Assembly: GCA_027625915.1 (NCBI GenBank)
Contig: JANTQA010000048.1
Span: 5,022,001 to 5,086,000 of the forward strand
Direction: 5' to 3'
Length of the DNA: 64,000 nucleotides
Source: Anaeramoeba flamelloides
Taxonomy: Eukaryota; Metamonada; Anaeramoebidae
Part shown: positions 45,533 to 57,500 of the stretch, one piece after another
Layout of the letters: each line of letters starts with the position of its first letter
Numbering within the stretch: the stretch's first letter is position 1
Position numbers and translations under genes: made by a program
The notes under the pieces: generated by a model
Seen by the model: only the letters and a program-made list of their open reading frames with translations
The model's database searches: none
What the model was told of the DNA's origin: nothing

Positions 45533-47643
45533 TAAGTAGTTATTAAATAAAAAAAAAGTTCTTTGGGTTTTATCTGTATTTAAGTAGAAACAGGGTTTAG
45601 GTATACACAATTTCTTGATGAAAAGTTAGAACAAAAAAATAAAAAAGAAAAATATTCTTTATTTGTTGAGAAAAGATAATAAAAAATGAAAAAGTTTTTT
45701 GAAAATAAATTTAATTAAGAAGTCAAATTGGTTTTTAAAAATTTAAAGTGTTAAAGTAAATTTAAATTTGAACCAAAACGCATTTTTGGTTTCTTTAAAA
45801 AGACAGAAAAATTTGAAATTTTTTGCAAGAAAAAGAACGAAGTGAAAGAATTAAAATTATTAAACAATTTCTTTTCATCTTTGAGACTGTTTTCAAATGA
45901 ATTTTGTTTTCATAAAAGTTTTTATTTTTTTTTTCCAAATTAAAAAAATTTTTTAAAAACTAATACATTTCCTTTAAATATGAAACGAATCCAAATTATA
46001 TAATGTTTATGACAATAACTCATTTTTTTTTTTTTTGTTGAAAATGATTAGAAAAATTTGTTTTTGATCAAAAATTATTTTTTAAGGATCAAAATTTGAA
46101 GTTACATAAAAAGTCAAGGGAAACAAGATCATTTCTTTTAATTCCAAATGTTTAATTTACATTCGAGGGATTTTAATAAAGTTCTATCCAAATGAATACT
46201 TCAGGTTCACTAAAATACTGTACATTCGTTTTGTTTGATGCAAAGACATACCTTTTATTCTCAGATTAAAATACAATCTTATGGCAAAAAATAATATTTT
46301 TTTCGATTTTTTGTTTTGAGATCTTCTTACTCAAATATTACCGGAGATTACAATATCATAAAAATTAACCTAAAAAGATATTATTCAATTAGTTTTGTTT
46401 TAGGTAATTTATGTGTCCTTTGTCACTTCATAAAATTTAATAATTTCAGAGTTTATCAATATTAGTCTCTTAACTACTATGAAGTATGGTGAGATTGAAA
46501 ATCTAACAAAAAAATTAAAAAGTAAAACACCCGACATTTTTTGCAATAATATTGTATTTTGATCTGAGAAAGAAAAATATGTCTTTGCCATTAACCAAAA
46601 TGAATGTCCAGTATTTTAGTGAACCTGAAGAATTCGTTTGGAGAGTACTTATTCCATAAATACAATTAAATTTTATTTTTGCAATTTCACAACATTAAAA
46701 ATTAAAGAGTCTAAAAAAGAAATACAAACAATCCCTATACTCATATTTGTAATACCAAAGTAAGACAATAAGACTTATAACATTTTTAATTGAACAACTA
46801 ACACCAAACTAATTAAAAGAAATGAAGTAATGGGTAACAACCTCTTAATTTTAAGATAGGCAATTAAAGATTTACAGCCAATAATAAAAAGAAACATTTG
46901 AAAATTTCGAAATGAAATAAAAGATATTTCGTTTACAGTTGTTTTCAAAAAAGTATGTACTCAAAGTTTTAACAGTGTGACTTCAAACTGTCAAATTCAA
47001 ACGTTGGTAAACAATACCGGAAACACTTGATAAAACTTTTAGTTCACACTATTTTTCAAAAACAGTTAACAGTATTATATACTTTTATAAATCAGCTTCG
47101 AAATTGAATTATAAACCCTATCATCTGATTTAATTTTTAAGTTGAAAATCTCTGATCAAATAAATTGAGTCTAAAATAAGAGTGAAATAATACTGATAAA
47201 ATCAAATATATTTAATAAAATTTTTAATTCAATTTCCCATTTTTGTAATCTCATATCTCAAATTTTAAAACAACTCAAAAGAAAGTATCATTTGGAAGCA
47301 CAGCCAATTTAACAAAGTTTTTTAACATTGAAAAGAATAAAATGCTTTCTTCAAAGTTTGTGTAACTAAAATTTGTAAAAATAGAAAATAAAGTGAAAAT
47401 TTTCAGATATTTATTTGAATTTATCAGTAATGTAAAAATTCACAACTACAAATTTGTCAAGTAATAATTTTGAAAATGCAAAATTTCGATTTCTCTTCTT
47501 TTTTATTTTTAGTTTTTTCAAAAATTGAAGAGAAAGAGGATCATACAAATAATTAATTTCTTTTTTTGATTTGATCCAAATAAAAAAAAATCAAAACAAA
47601 ATAATCCCCCAAAAGAAAAAATAACATTAAGTCAATATAAACA
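45533..47643. other. Intergenic between CCCH and TFIIE-beta genes
   Basis: AT-rich spacer containing the inverted-repeat element at 46188-46641. No other gene recognised. Confidence 0.5.
46188..46641. mobile_element. 454-bp inverted-repeat element, ~105-bp arms
   Basis: The left arm starts CCAAATGAATACTTCAGG and the right arm ends CCTGAAGAATTCGTTTGG. The arms run inward through TTCACTAAAATACTG, CAAAGACATA and TCTCAGATTAAAATACAAT with about 10-15% mismatch by eye. The loop is about 230 bp and non-coding. MITE-like; no clear target duplication seen. Confidence 0.78.
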
Positions 47644-48480
47644 TTAATTCTGGTTGAGTAATTTATCATACTCAGGAAGGTGACTATTAGTGGGCTTAAA
47701 CCTTCTCTTTTTTTTGCGTTGATTTTCTGATTGCTTATTACGTACCTGTATTGTTTCAAATTGGTGAAGCTTTTGCTGTTGCATTTGCTTTGGTAAATCT
47801 GTTTCGTCTGGCAGAGTGACTTCTGCCCATTTTTTTTTAAAAACCTGGTTGATCCCGACTTCGGACTTGTGATCGATGTAAAAAAGAACATCAAAATTTC
47901 GTTCGTCATTACGAATGACTCTGATTTTCTTTTCCTCTTTTAATTCAAGAATGTCCTGTTTAATTGTTTTGTAACTATCGGCGATTTCTTCAGAAGAGAT
48001 CCCTGTGTATTCGTGCATTAGGATCCTTAAAATATCGGATTTGTTTTTAATGTTTTTGTTTGGGATGTAAACAAACATTTCGTTTTGGATTTGGATTTTT
48101 GGGTTGCGATCCAATTGCTCAATAATTTGCTGGTTGAGCTCTTCGTTTTGGATCGAAAAGAGGTCGATCCCGAGGTTGTCTTTAATTTCTTTTTTTGAGA
48201 TGGGCCTTCGATCGGCTTGCTCTAAAAAGTTTACGATTTGAAACACTAACTGCCTTGAACGTTCGCTATTACGCACCGTTTGCCTTTGCTTCAGCAACTC
48301 TTTATTAATGGTGACAAGGCTATTGTTTTTTACATTTTTTTTTTTCTTTTTACTTTTGCTTCTTGTTGGCCTCCTTCGCCTTCTTTCTTCCCTTTGCTCT
48401 TTTTTTTTTCTTTCCTTTTCTTGAAATTTTTCAAATCGTTCATGGGTTTTGAGTAAATCAGATTTGAGATCGTTGCTCAT
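47644..48480 (-). CDS. General transcription factor TFIIE subunit beta
   Basis: Predicted 278-residue small subunit of TFIIE, which helps recruit TFIIH to the RNA polymerase II pre-initiation complex. After a Lys/Arg-rich N-terminus (about 20-50), two winged-helix domains follow at about 72-141 (RPISKKEIKDNLGI) and 145-205 (DILRILMHEYTGISSEEIAD; then FDVLFYIDHKSE). The next segment, FKKKWAEVTLPDETDLPKQM, matches the TFIIE-beta pattern after the second winged helix. The C-terminal KKKRRFKPTNSHL (256-268) closely matches the conserved basic tail of the family. Length is close to human TFIIE-beta (291). Single exon, ATG start, TAA stop. Confidence 0.93.
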   Translation of the reverse strand: MSNDLKSDLLKTHERFEKFQEKERKKKEQREERRRRRPTRSKSKKKKKNVKNNSLVTINKELLKQRQTVRNSERSRQLVFQIVNFLEQADRRPISKKEIKDNLGIDLFSIQNEELNQQIIEQLDRNPKIQIQNEMFVYIPNKNIKNKSDILRILMHEYTGISSEEIADSYKTIKQDILELKEEKKIRVIRNDERNFDVLFYIDHKSEVGINQVFKKKWAEVTLPDETDLPKQMQQQKLHQFETIQVRNKQSENQRKKKRRFKPTNSHLPEYDKLLNQN

Positions 48481-49794
48481 TTTTAATTCTTTAATAAAAC
48501 ACTAACAAAGAGAAATCAGTTTTGACAAATAAAACGGGTTAAAAGTGTTGAAAGTGAAAAAGATAAATTTGAAAAGTATTTATAGAGAAAAATGATTTGA
48601 ATCCATTTAAAAAATACTTTGTAGATTTATTTGGGAAGGATTGGTTTGACTCAGGGTTAACGCGTTCAACAGCCTTGGTATAAAACAATATAGACATGTA
48701 ATTGTTGTAAATATTTGAATTTTTCAATCTTAAATATAACTGGTATTTGGAAAATCATTTGGTATATTTTTACTTCCTTTTCTTGTCTTTCTTTAACGAA
48801 TAGAGTTTTCAAAGAAGTACTGTTGTTAAAATAAAGTGTGTTGAAAAGTTTAATCAATTCTTTCAAAATAAAAAGCTTGTTTTTTTGTTATAGAGGACTA
48901 CTACATTAACCCAACTGATCAAAGAAGCCAATAATAAACCCTAAATAAACATGTTACTGTTTTCTTAAAGTTCTATTATTTTATAAGAAATTCTAAAAAT
49001 GAAGGATCAAATTAATAAATTTATCTGAAAAAATAGATTGATTTATTTCAAAAAGTTAACCAGCAAAAAAACAAAAAATGTAAATAAGGTTAAAAATTTT
49101 AAGAAAAAAAATTTTCAACTAATGGCATGAATAATTTAAATTTAACTAAAAATATCCAGGGATTTGCTTTCAATATTGATTTGAACTTACATTTAATACT
49201 GTTTAGTAAATTGGATGTTGCATTGGAACATGAAGAAAAAAATCAGGAATCATTTATTGAAATAACAATGATAATTGTTGGGAACATCCATTCTTTTGAT
49301 CAGTTTAGGTTATACAACTGTTCCAAGGGACAGTGAAATTTTTTCTATATCAAATTTTGATGTTGATAACGATTTTTAAATCTAAGAATATAAGAATAAG
49401 AAATCATATATTTGAAAAATATTTTTCCATTAATGAGTTGATATGAAAAATATTCTTCTAATTTGATCTAAAAATAAATTTATTTTTTAGAGGAAATTTT
49501 ATGTAGTTTCTTTATGAATTTTTGATGTTTAGAGTCATTTTGGGTTCTGAAAATTTCTTTTTTGAAAATCAGAAAAAATTCTTGAATATTGGCTCATTTA
49601 ACAATTTTTTTTTTTCAATATAAGCTTTATTATTCTCAGATTGAACACTTTAAAAATTTAAATCAACATTCAATTTTGATATTGATAAAATTTTACGTTA
49701 GATTTGGATTGACTGTAATTTAAAAATTCTATTTAAAAAATGAAGTGAAAATTTTTCCCATCTGCAATTCAAATGTTAGTATTAAACAAACAGA
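48481..49794. other. Intergenic upstream of TFIIE-beta
   Basis: AT-rich spacer containing copy 2 of the ~220-bp dispersed repeat (48825-49045). A short open stretch at 49127-49336 has no motif. Confidence 0.5.
48825..49045 (+). repeat. ~220-bp dispersed repeat, copy 2
   Basis: Direct-orientation match to 6960-7185, including TTTTGTTATAGAGGAC, CCAATAATAAACCCTAAATA and TTCTTAAAGTTCTATTATTT. Confidence 0.65.
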
Positions 49795-51050
49795 TGATAT
49801 GATAGTGGTGATTCTGAAATCTTTAAAACAATAAAATAAATTTATTGTGATTAGCCCCACTTTATTGAGAAAAAATCATACAATTCCATTATTTCATATT
49901 GCCAAAAAAATCAAAATCGCGAAAAAAGGAAATATTATTTTTTTAAAATTACCTTAAAAAATCCCAAGACTTTTACAAAGCTATGAGACTTTATAAACTC
50001 TTTCCCTCTTTAAAAATGTTAGAAAATATTTGAAAGGGTTTTAAATTATTTATCAAGAGTTTGAAAATTTTGAAAGACATTTCTCTTTTATAAACCAAAT
50101 GAGATTGTTTGTATTGGATAATGAAAAATATTTTACAATTCATTTTTTTTTTGAACAAAAATATAAAAAATCAGTGAATTTTATGATCAAATAAATAATC
50201 ATCGATTTCAACAATTTATCTAAATATAAAATAGATTTTTTTTTAAATGGAGTAATTACCTTCACATGTTAAATAACCTAAAAGAATAAAGAATAATTTT
50301 CCTTCCTATTGGTATTCACTAAAAAAACCTTTCAACTCAAAATATTTTTTTTTAGAATACAAAAAAGTTATGAAAAAAAGAATACAAAGAAAAATAAGAC
50401 AAATCTATAAAAAATCTTAATAATTGGCAATAATATGGCTAGGTTGTTGTGAATGCCTTTGAAAAGTTATCCAACCTCATTTCAGCTTTCAAATAAATAA
50501 AAAAAATCTTTTAACCCGAGAATACATTTCTTAAAGAATAATATGAAATGTTGGTTGTTTTAGAAAGACTTTTTATTCAACACAATTTATAAAACCACGA
50601 TTAACTGAGAAAATATTTATTTCTCTTTAGTTCTTATTGTTGTTGATCTTAAAGGATAAATAGGTTTTTCAACCAAACCAAAAGTAAAATAAAAGAAAAC
50701 TTTCCTCTTGTACTTGATTAGATCAATTATCTTTTTTGTGATTTTTTAAAAATAGTAACTAATTTTCAAGATCTTTTTTTTGATCAAAGAATATTTTTAT
50801 TTTTATAAATATTGTTCAATTAAACCTAAAACTCATCAACTATTATATTATGATTTAATTTATATCTTAATTTTATTTTTATCACGATTCTAATATACTT
50901 ATCACGATTTTATTGTTTATTATGAGTAATTATTTTATAGCGATAATTATTGATTATCATGATTTCATAAAAATATTGAGATTTAATAAAAAGAATTGTG
51001 ATTTTTGAAAAGTTTATCTTCACTTAATAAAGATATACACAAATCCTCTA
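49795..51050 (-). mobile_element. 1.2-kb TIR element, decayed copy 2 (inverted)
   Basis: Collinear in reverse orientation with 14631-15852. Shared blocks include GACTTTTACAAAGC next to TGAGACT, AAGAATA next to TTCTT, TTGTTGTTGATC, and GGTTGTTTT. Octamers here read ATCACGAT, TAGCGAT or TTGTGAT where copy 1 has ATCGCGAT. The right end keeps CCTCTAATTA. End positions are approximate. Confidence 0.65.
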
Positions 51051-51579
51051 ATTATTTAAGATTTCTTCAATTAAATCCGATTTTTTTTTTTTTTTGTTCA
51101 CAAAAATAATTTTTCCTAAAATTCAACAAATAATCACAACTTAAAAATTAATGATTTACATTAAATTCCTTCCTTCATAATAAAAAAAAAAAAAAAAATT
51201 AAAAAATTTCAAACATTTAAAAATAAGTTACCCATTAATATGGTATCAAAAGTCAACTGATAATTGATGTGATTTTCTCAAAATATTCAATTCAAGTCTC
51301 GAATGTTATATGAACTCAATCAAGAGTTAAAATTGCTTTGAAAAAGATTTAATTCTATTTTAAATTTAACTTTAAAAAAAATAAAAAAATTATAAAAAAA
51401 TAATGTTAATTTAAATTTATTAAAGTTTTATTATATTCAATTTTTACGTAAATAAAAGTAAAAATAAATAAAAAAAAAAAAAAAAGGAATTATATTAAAT
51501 AAAGAAATAAGAATTTAATTTTGAAATAAATATTATAATGATAAGTTTATTATAAATTATTATTAATATTATATAATTA
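51051..51579. other. 3' flank of the GNPTAB-like gene
   Basis: AT-rich with long A runs; nothing recognised. Confidence 0.5.
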
Positions 51580-54500
51580 TTAAACAAATAATACACGTTT
51601 AATACCTTTCTTTTTTTTATTCCTTTTTCTCAAAAAAATAGATAACATTATGAATATTATTAAAACAAACGAAAAAAGGAAATAATAAAATAATTTCCGA
51701 TATTTTTTTTCTTTTTCCATTTTCAGGAAATATAATTTCATTTCTTCAACATTTAAATATGGGTTCACTTGTCCTTCGGGCAATTCAAATTGTGAGGGGT
51801 TAGGAAAAAAAGTATGAAGAAAATTTGAAACGTCTTGGATCACTTTGACTGTTTCTGGTTGGGTATAATTAAGATCATCATTTAAACAAATAAAGGGTAA
51901 GTTAGATTTTCTTAAGTGATCTAATTTTTTTAAATTTATGGTTTGATTAGAAAAAAGTTGAACAAAGCCACCATTATTATTATAATCAATTGTTTCATGT
52001 GGATATTTTGGTGTTTGCTGACAAGTCTGATTCAACCTTTCAAGGATTTGACTACAATTTCTTAAACTTTCCACAGTAATTTTCATGTCTTCAATTGAAG
52101 GATACTTTTGAACAATCGTAGTTGAATCATCACCATCCGCACCATCAGCATCATCATTATTATTATGATTATTATTATTATGTGTATTATGGGTGTTACT
52201 ACTATTGATAATACTGCAATTATAAATTTCTTCTTTTAAATTTTTTAATATTTTTTTATTTACTGTATCATGGACATGCAGTGCTAAAATTCTAAATTCA
52301 CTTTCATTTAATTCCCCATCTGAATCAAGATCAAATTCTGTTTTAAAATATTTATCCAAATCAAATTTCCTTTTTTCGTGAATTAAGAAATAAATATAAG
52401 AAAATTGATATTGCATATTATGAGGATGACGGAATTTTCTTGATGAAGTTAAATCAATTAACTTTGGAAATTTGGAATGAAGATCTTTTATAACATCACG
52501 ATTGATTAAAATGGGTGCATGTGCAGGAACATGTCTATTTTCTTGTCCATATTCTTTGTTATAAAGCTTTGAAACAAATTTTAATGATTCAGAATACGTA
52601 TCTAATAACTTCCTCCCTCCAAGATTTTTAATACCTTGTAATTTTTTTTCTTCATTTTTTTTGAATTTTTCATATTCTTCAAAATTTATTTCATAATCTT
52701 TATACCTATCCCTTTTAATAATTTCATTTTCAAGTAATGGATTAATATCATTTTCTAATAATAATTGTTTTTTTAATTTTTTGATTTTTTTTGCTTGGAA
52801 ATCTAATTTTTTTGTTTCAAATTTAATGTTTTTTTTGTTTTGTTGAGAAACAGTTAAAAGCTTTCTGTTTGATTTAAAAATCGTTTCATCTTCAATTACA
52901 TCTTCAATTTCATCTGTTATTTCTTTTACTTTTTCATCTTGATCTTTATTTTCAATTTCATCTTCACTTTCACTTTCACTTTCATTTTCATTTTCATTTT
53001 CATTTTCACTTTCTGATTCCATTAAATCATTTTCACTTTCACTTTCTGAAAATGCTGTTTTTTCATTTTCTGTTTCATTTTCAATTTCAATTTCCATTTT
53101 GATTTCTCTTTCATTTTCATTTTTTTTTTTATTTCCATTTCCATTTCCATTTCGTTCACTTTCCATTATTTTTTTATCATTTTCTATATTGCTATCTTCA
53201 TTTTTTTTTGAATTAATATTGTGATCAAAATTATCATTCTTATTATTATCATCACCATTAAATTTATCATTAAATTTCTCATTCTCATTCTTATTATCAT
53301 CATTATTGCTATTGTCATCATTAAATTCATCGTTTACATTCTTTTCATCATTGAATCCCTCATCCCCACCATTATCAATGTCTTCACCGTTATTTGATTC
53401 CTCTTCTTTCTCTGTATTTTGTTGTGTATTATTTATTAAGGTACTTACTGAAATTTCAAAAGTATATGATTTTGTAACATTTAATTCATTGACGTTAACC
53501 ATTACAGTGAAATTTGTACGAGTAACATTCCTCAGAAAAGTTAAAATTAAAACTTTTTTTTTGTTTTCAATATTTAGCCTTCTAACTATTGTTTCACTAG
53601 AATGATTAAAAGTCACAATTTCAGATGATTCTCCAACCAATTTTGTTAAATTAATATAACAGGCATGGTGTATATCCTCTATATAAAAATTAAAAGGATT
53701 TGATTTATTTTGATTTATATTTTCACCAGGATCAAATCCAGTAGCATATTTAAACAAATCGTCTGTACCACAATCACCACCATCAAAGCCACAATCAAGG
53801 CGATTACAAGTACTATCGCAATAGTTATCACCAAGCCAAGAATTTAAACACCCAGGGAAACAAAATCTACTTGCGTATGGTATTTTTTCGTTACGGCGAT
53901 TTTGGTACTCAGAATAATGATTCCATCCAGTGTCACCATAACCACTTGGGGCAGTGTAATTTATACAATCACCACCATCAAAATCACATGCACTATTATT
54001 ACATGTTAGATCACAAAAACCATCACCAATCCAAGAATATGGACAGCCTGGTTGGCAATCAGGAACAGCCCAGGCTAAATAAATCTTTTGTCCATTTGAA
54101 ACGGATAAAAATGTGTCTGGGTATATTGGTGAAAAAAAAAGAAAATCATCATTTAAATAAATAAAATGTTTTGAGATTCCTGAAATATTATGTAGATGAG
54201 TTTCAATAGCAGGGCTAAAAATTAAATAAGTAAATAACGATAAGAAGTAGAAGAAGTAGAAGAAGTAGAAGAAGTAGAAGAGACCAATTTTAATACGAAA
54301 AAACATGATGAAAATAAAAAAAAAAAATTAAAAAAGTATTTTTGTTTAGAATGTTTTTTTTATTTATACAACAATAAATCTAAATCAAAAAAGTTGATTA
54401 TTTTTTTTTTTATTTTTTTTTTCATTTGTGTTATTCAATTTGGATTTTATTTCAAATTAAAATTAATTAATAATTAGTTTGTTTTTTTTTTTTTATCTAT

Positions 54501-57500
54501 TAATGAGAAAGGGTAAAAGAGGCTACCTTTAAGATATATAAACATCTTTTGGAATGTATATTTAACAATGACCATTAATTGTTTTGAAATTATTTTAAAG
54601 TTATAAATTAATTAATTTATGAAAAGGATAAAGATTTCATTTTATACCCCAAGAAATTTTTTCTTTTTAAAATTAAAATGTGTCCAAGTTTTTAACGAAA
54701 ACTGCGACCCATTAATTAATTGATCTTAGATAATTTTTTCTTTTTAGGATTAAAAGCGAATTTACTCAAAAAAAAATAAAAAAATTCTTTGATTATTTTT
54801 CCATTTACTTTTTTTGGGTATACTTTTTTTATATCCAAAAAAGTAATTTTTTTTGAGAAAAGTAGAGAAGATTGAAAAATAATCAACTGGGTGGTTTTAA
54901 TTTGGTGAGCCAAATATTAATAAAGAGAAATGGTGGTGACAATTTAACTTATTCTAATATGCACAACTGCCTTGGACTAAAATTAATTTATGGCAAGTTA
55001 ACCCAAATTCAAAATTTTTAACCTACCAAAATTCAATTTGTGGAAAAAAAACTTCTTTAATCAATTCCAGAAGAAATACCAAATTAGAACCATTCGCTAA
55101 TTGAAATGTTAACACTTTTTTATAAATTACAATACTCATAAAACGAAAAACAAATAATTATCAATACTAATAAATCAAGGGTGTGTTAAAAATTTTGTAG
55201 AGAGCAAAACAAAAAAATTGATTGCTAAATTTGTTTAAATTCTATTAGGAATATTGATCGATCAAAGGATTAGATACTACCAACCAATTTTATTTGAGTT
55301 CTTCTATTTGGAAAACTCAAGTTTTGTTTAATATCAATCGTTGAAAAAAATTTTGATCGAAAGAAACAAGTTACGTAATTCAAAAAATGAAATGAAAACG
55401 AAAAACTAAAAGATGAAAAAATGATTTTCATATTTTATAAAAATCAAAATTATTTTCCAATTTGAATGAAATTGTATTATTGTGATTATTTGGACCGTTT
55501 TAGCTGTGTGGAAAATTTTGAATTTTAGTTTATACTAATAATACTGTGTACTGGTATCAACTTCTGTGGAGTGTGGTATTACGCAAACAGTTGGAAACGA
55601 TGGGGGTGATTTAGAAAATTTTCAAAATAATTAACAGAAAGAAAATAGCCGACAAACCCATTCAGCGCTCGGGGTACAATATAAAATTTTTAAATTAAGT
55701 TGTTTCCCAAAAAAATAAATTTTTACTTTTTTTTTTTTTATTATTTTTATTATTGATGAAGAAGTGTAAATTACACTCTAGTTACCCTTATACTTAATTT
55801 CCCTTTCATAAATTTAAGCATAAAATCATAGATTTACTCGATTATTGATTAATGAAAATAATTTCAAACTGTCTTGATGTGAAATTAATTCATTAAGATT
55901 TATTTTTTTTAATTTGTCTTGAAATATTAATCTATCTTTTTCATAGGAAGAGCATATCCATAAGAAATGATCAATATTCTCTATAATTTCCTTTTGTTCA
56001 CATTTTAAACATAAAGGACAAAATTTATTTGAATTTTTATTGATTACATAGTAATATCTATTTAAGCAGTTAGTAAATGATCTGAATTTTAGAATTGTTG
56101 AACTTGATGGATAACTTCAATATTTTTGAGCTCTAAATAAATAATTTTGATAATTTAATTATTGTAAAATATTTTTGTACCTTTCAACAAATATTTACCT
56201 TTTTTTGCTATTTTTTTTAATTTTTTTGTTTAAAAATAAAATTTAAGAAATTTTCTTTTTATTTCAAAAATTTAAAAAAAGAACTAACTGCGATTTCCAG
56301 AATTCAAAAGAATTGAGTAAAATCAAATTTTTTTTTCTATTCTATTGAATTCTAGAAAAAACTAACGAGAAGTGTCGTCAAGTGCCTAGGTTTTCCAGAA
56401 TTCAAAAGAATAGAGTAAAATCAAAGATTTAACTCTATTATTTTAAATTCTGGAAAACATAACGGCGGTTTTTTTGTGGTTTTCTGTTTTATTTTTTAAA
56501 TCTATCGATTTTCGTTAGGTTTTTTTGAGTTTTCTATTTATTTCAAAAAGTAAAAAAAACCTAACTAAAATCAATAGATTTTCGAAATAAAATAGAAAAC
56601 CACAAAAAAACCTAGAACACTTCACAAAGAAACAGAAAACTCAAGAAAAGCTAACGGCGGTTTTTATTATTTTGAGAAATAAACCGAAAATTTCCAAAAT
56701 TTTCTTTATATTTCTTAAATTAAAAAAAACCTAACGACTTTCCAACTTGGACTATTTTTTAATTGATTAATTCGGTAATTTTCTAATTCAATTTCTAATT
56801 TTTTTTTAATTTTTAATTTCCTATTAATATTTTTTGCTTCTTTTTCTCTGAAAGAAATAAGATTTATTTAGTTAATCTAATCCTAGAATTTTTAATTGTT
56901 GTATTAATTTAAATTTTCTTTTGTAAATTGTGATTCTTGTTTATTCAATTTTTGCTTCAGTTTTATAGATAAGTCTTGGTGAATGTGGGTTGATTAATAA
57001 TTATTCTGTATTTTTTTTTATTAATCCATATATCAATGTTTTTGAAATCAGTTTTTGTCAAATCAAATATTTCTAATCCATATAATAGTTTACTATGTAA
57101 AACTGCTATAAAGAATTGAATTTTTAATCCATTAGAAAAATTCCTTTCTATGTAAAAATATAAAGAAATTTTTTAAAAATTATTATCAACTTTTTCAAAG
57201 TTGAATTTTAAATGGAGTTCTTTGTCTAACCAAATCTCATGATATAAAATTTCTTTTGGTATTAAGATTTTTTTAGTTTGATCGTTATTCGGATTCATAC
57301 CAAAATCTTTTATTATTTTATATATTTATTTCTAATTGATAGTTTATTCCAATCATTGATCCTTTCATTATTAATATCAAATCATCAGCAAACATTTGGA
57401 TATGTATTGCTAATGATTTTATTTTTTCGAAAAGAAAATGAGAAATAAAACCAAATAATAGAGGAGATAATGGATCTCGTTGATAAACAAATATTCCTTC

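Noticed and set aside
45533-45610. Extra 26 codons at the start of the CCCH open frame
   Set aside because: The frame opens with TTG and has no ATG; the first ATG is at 45532. Kept only as a possible upstream exon.
54215-54306. Tyr/Phe-rich apparent signal peptide at the start of the large GNPTAB-like open frame
   Set aside because: It is intron sequence made of a CTTCTA-type tandem repeat. The acceptor TTTTTAG at 54215 and the exact CR2-CR3 join show that coding begins at 54214.
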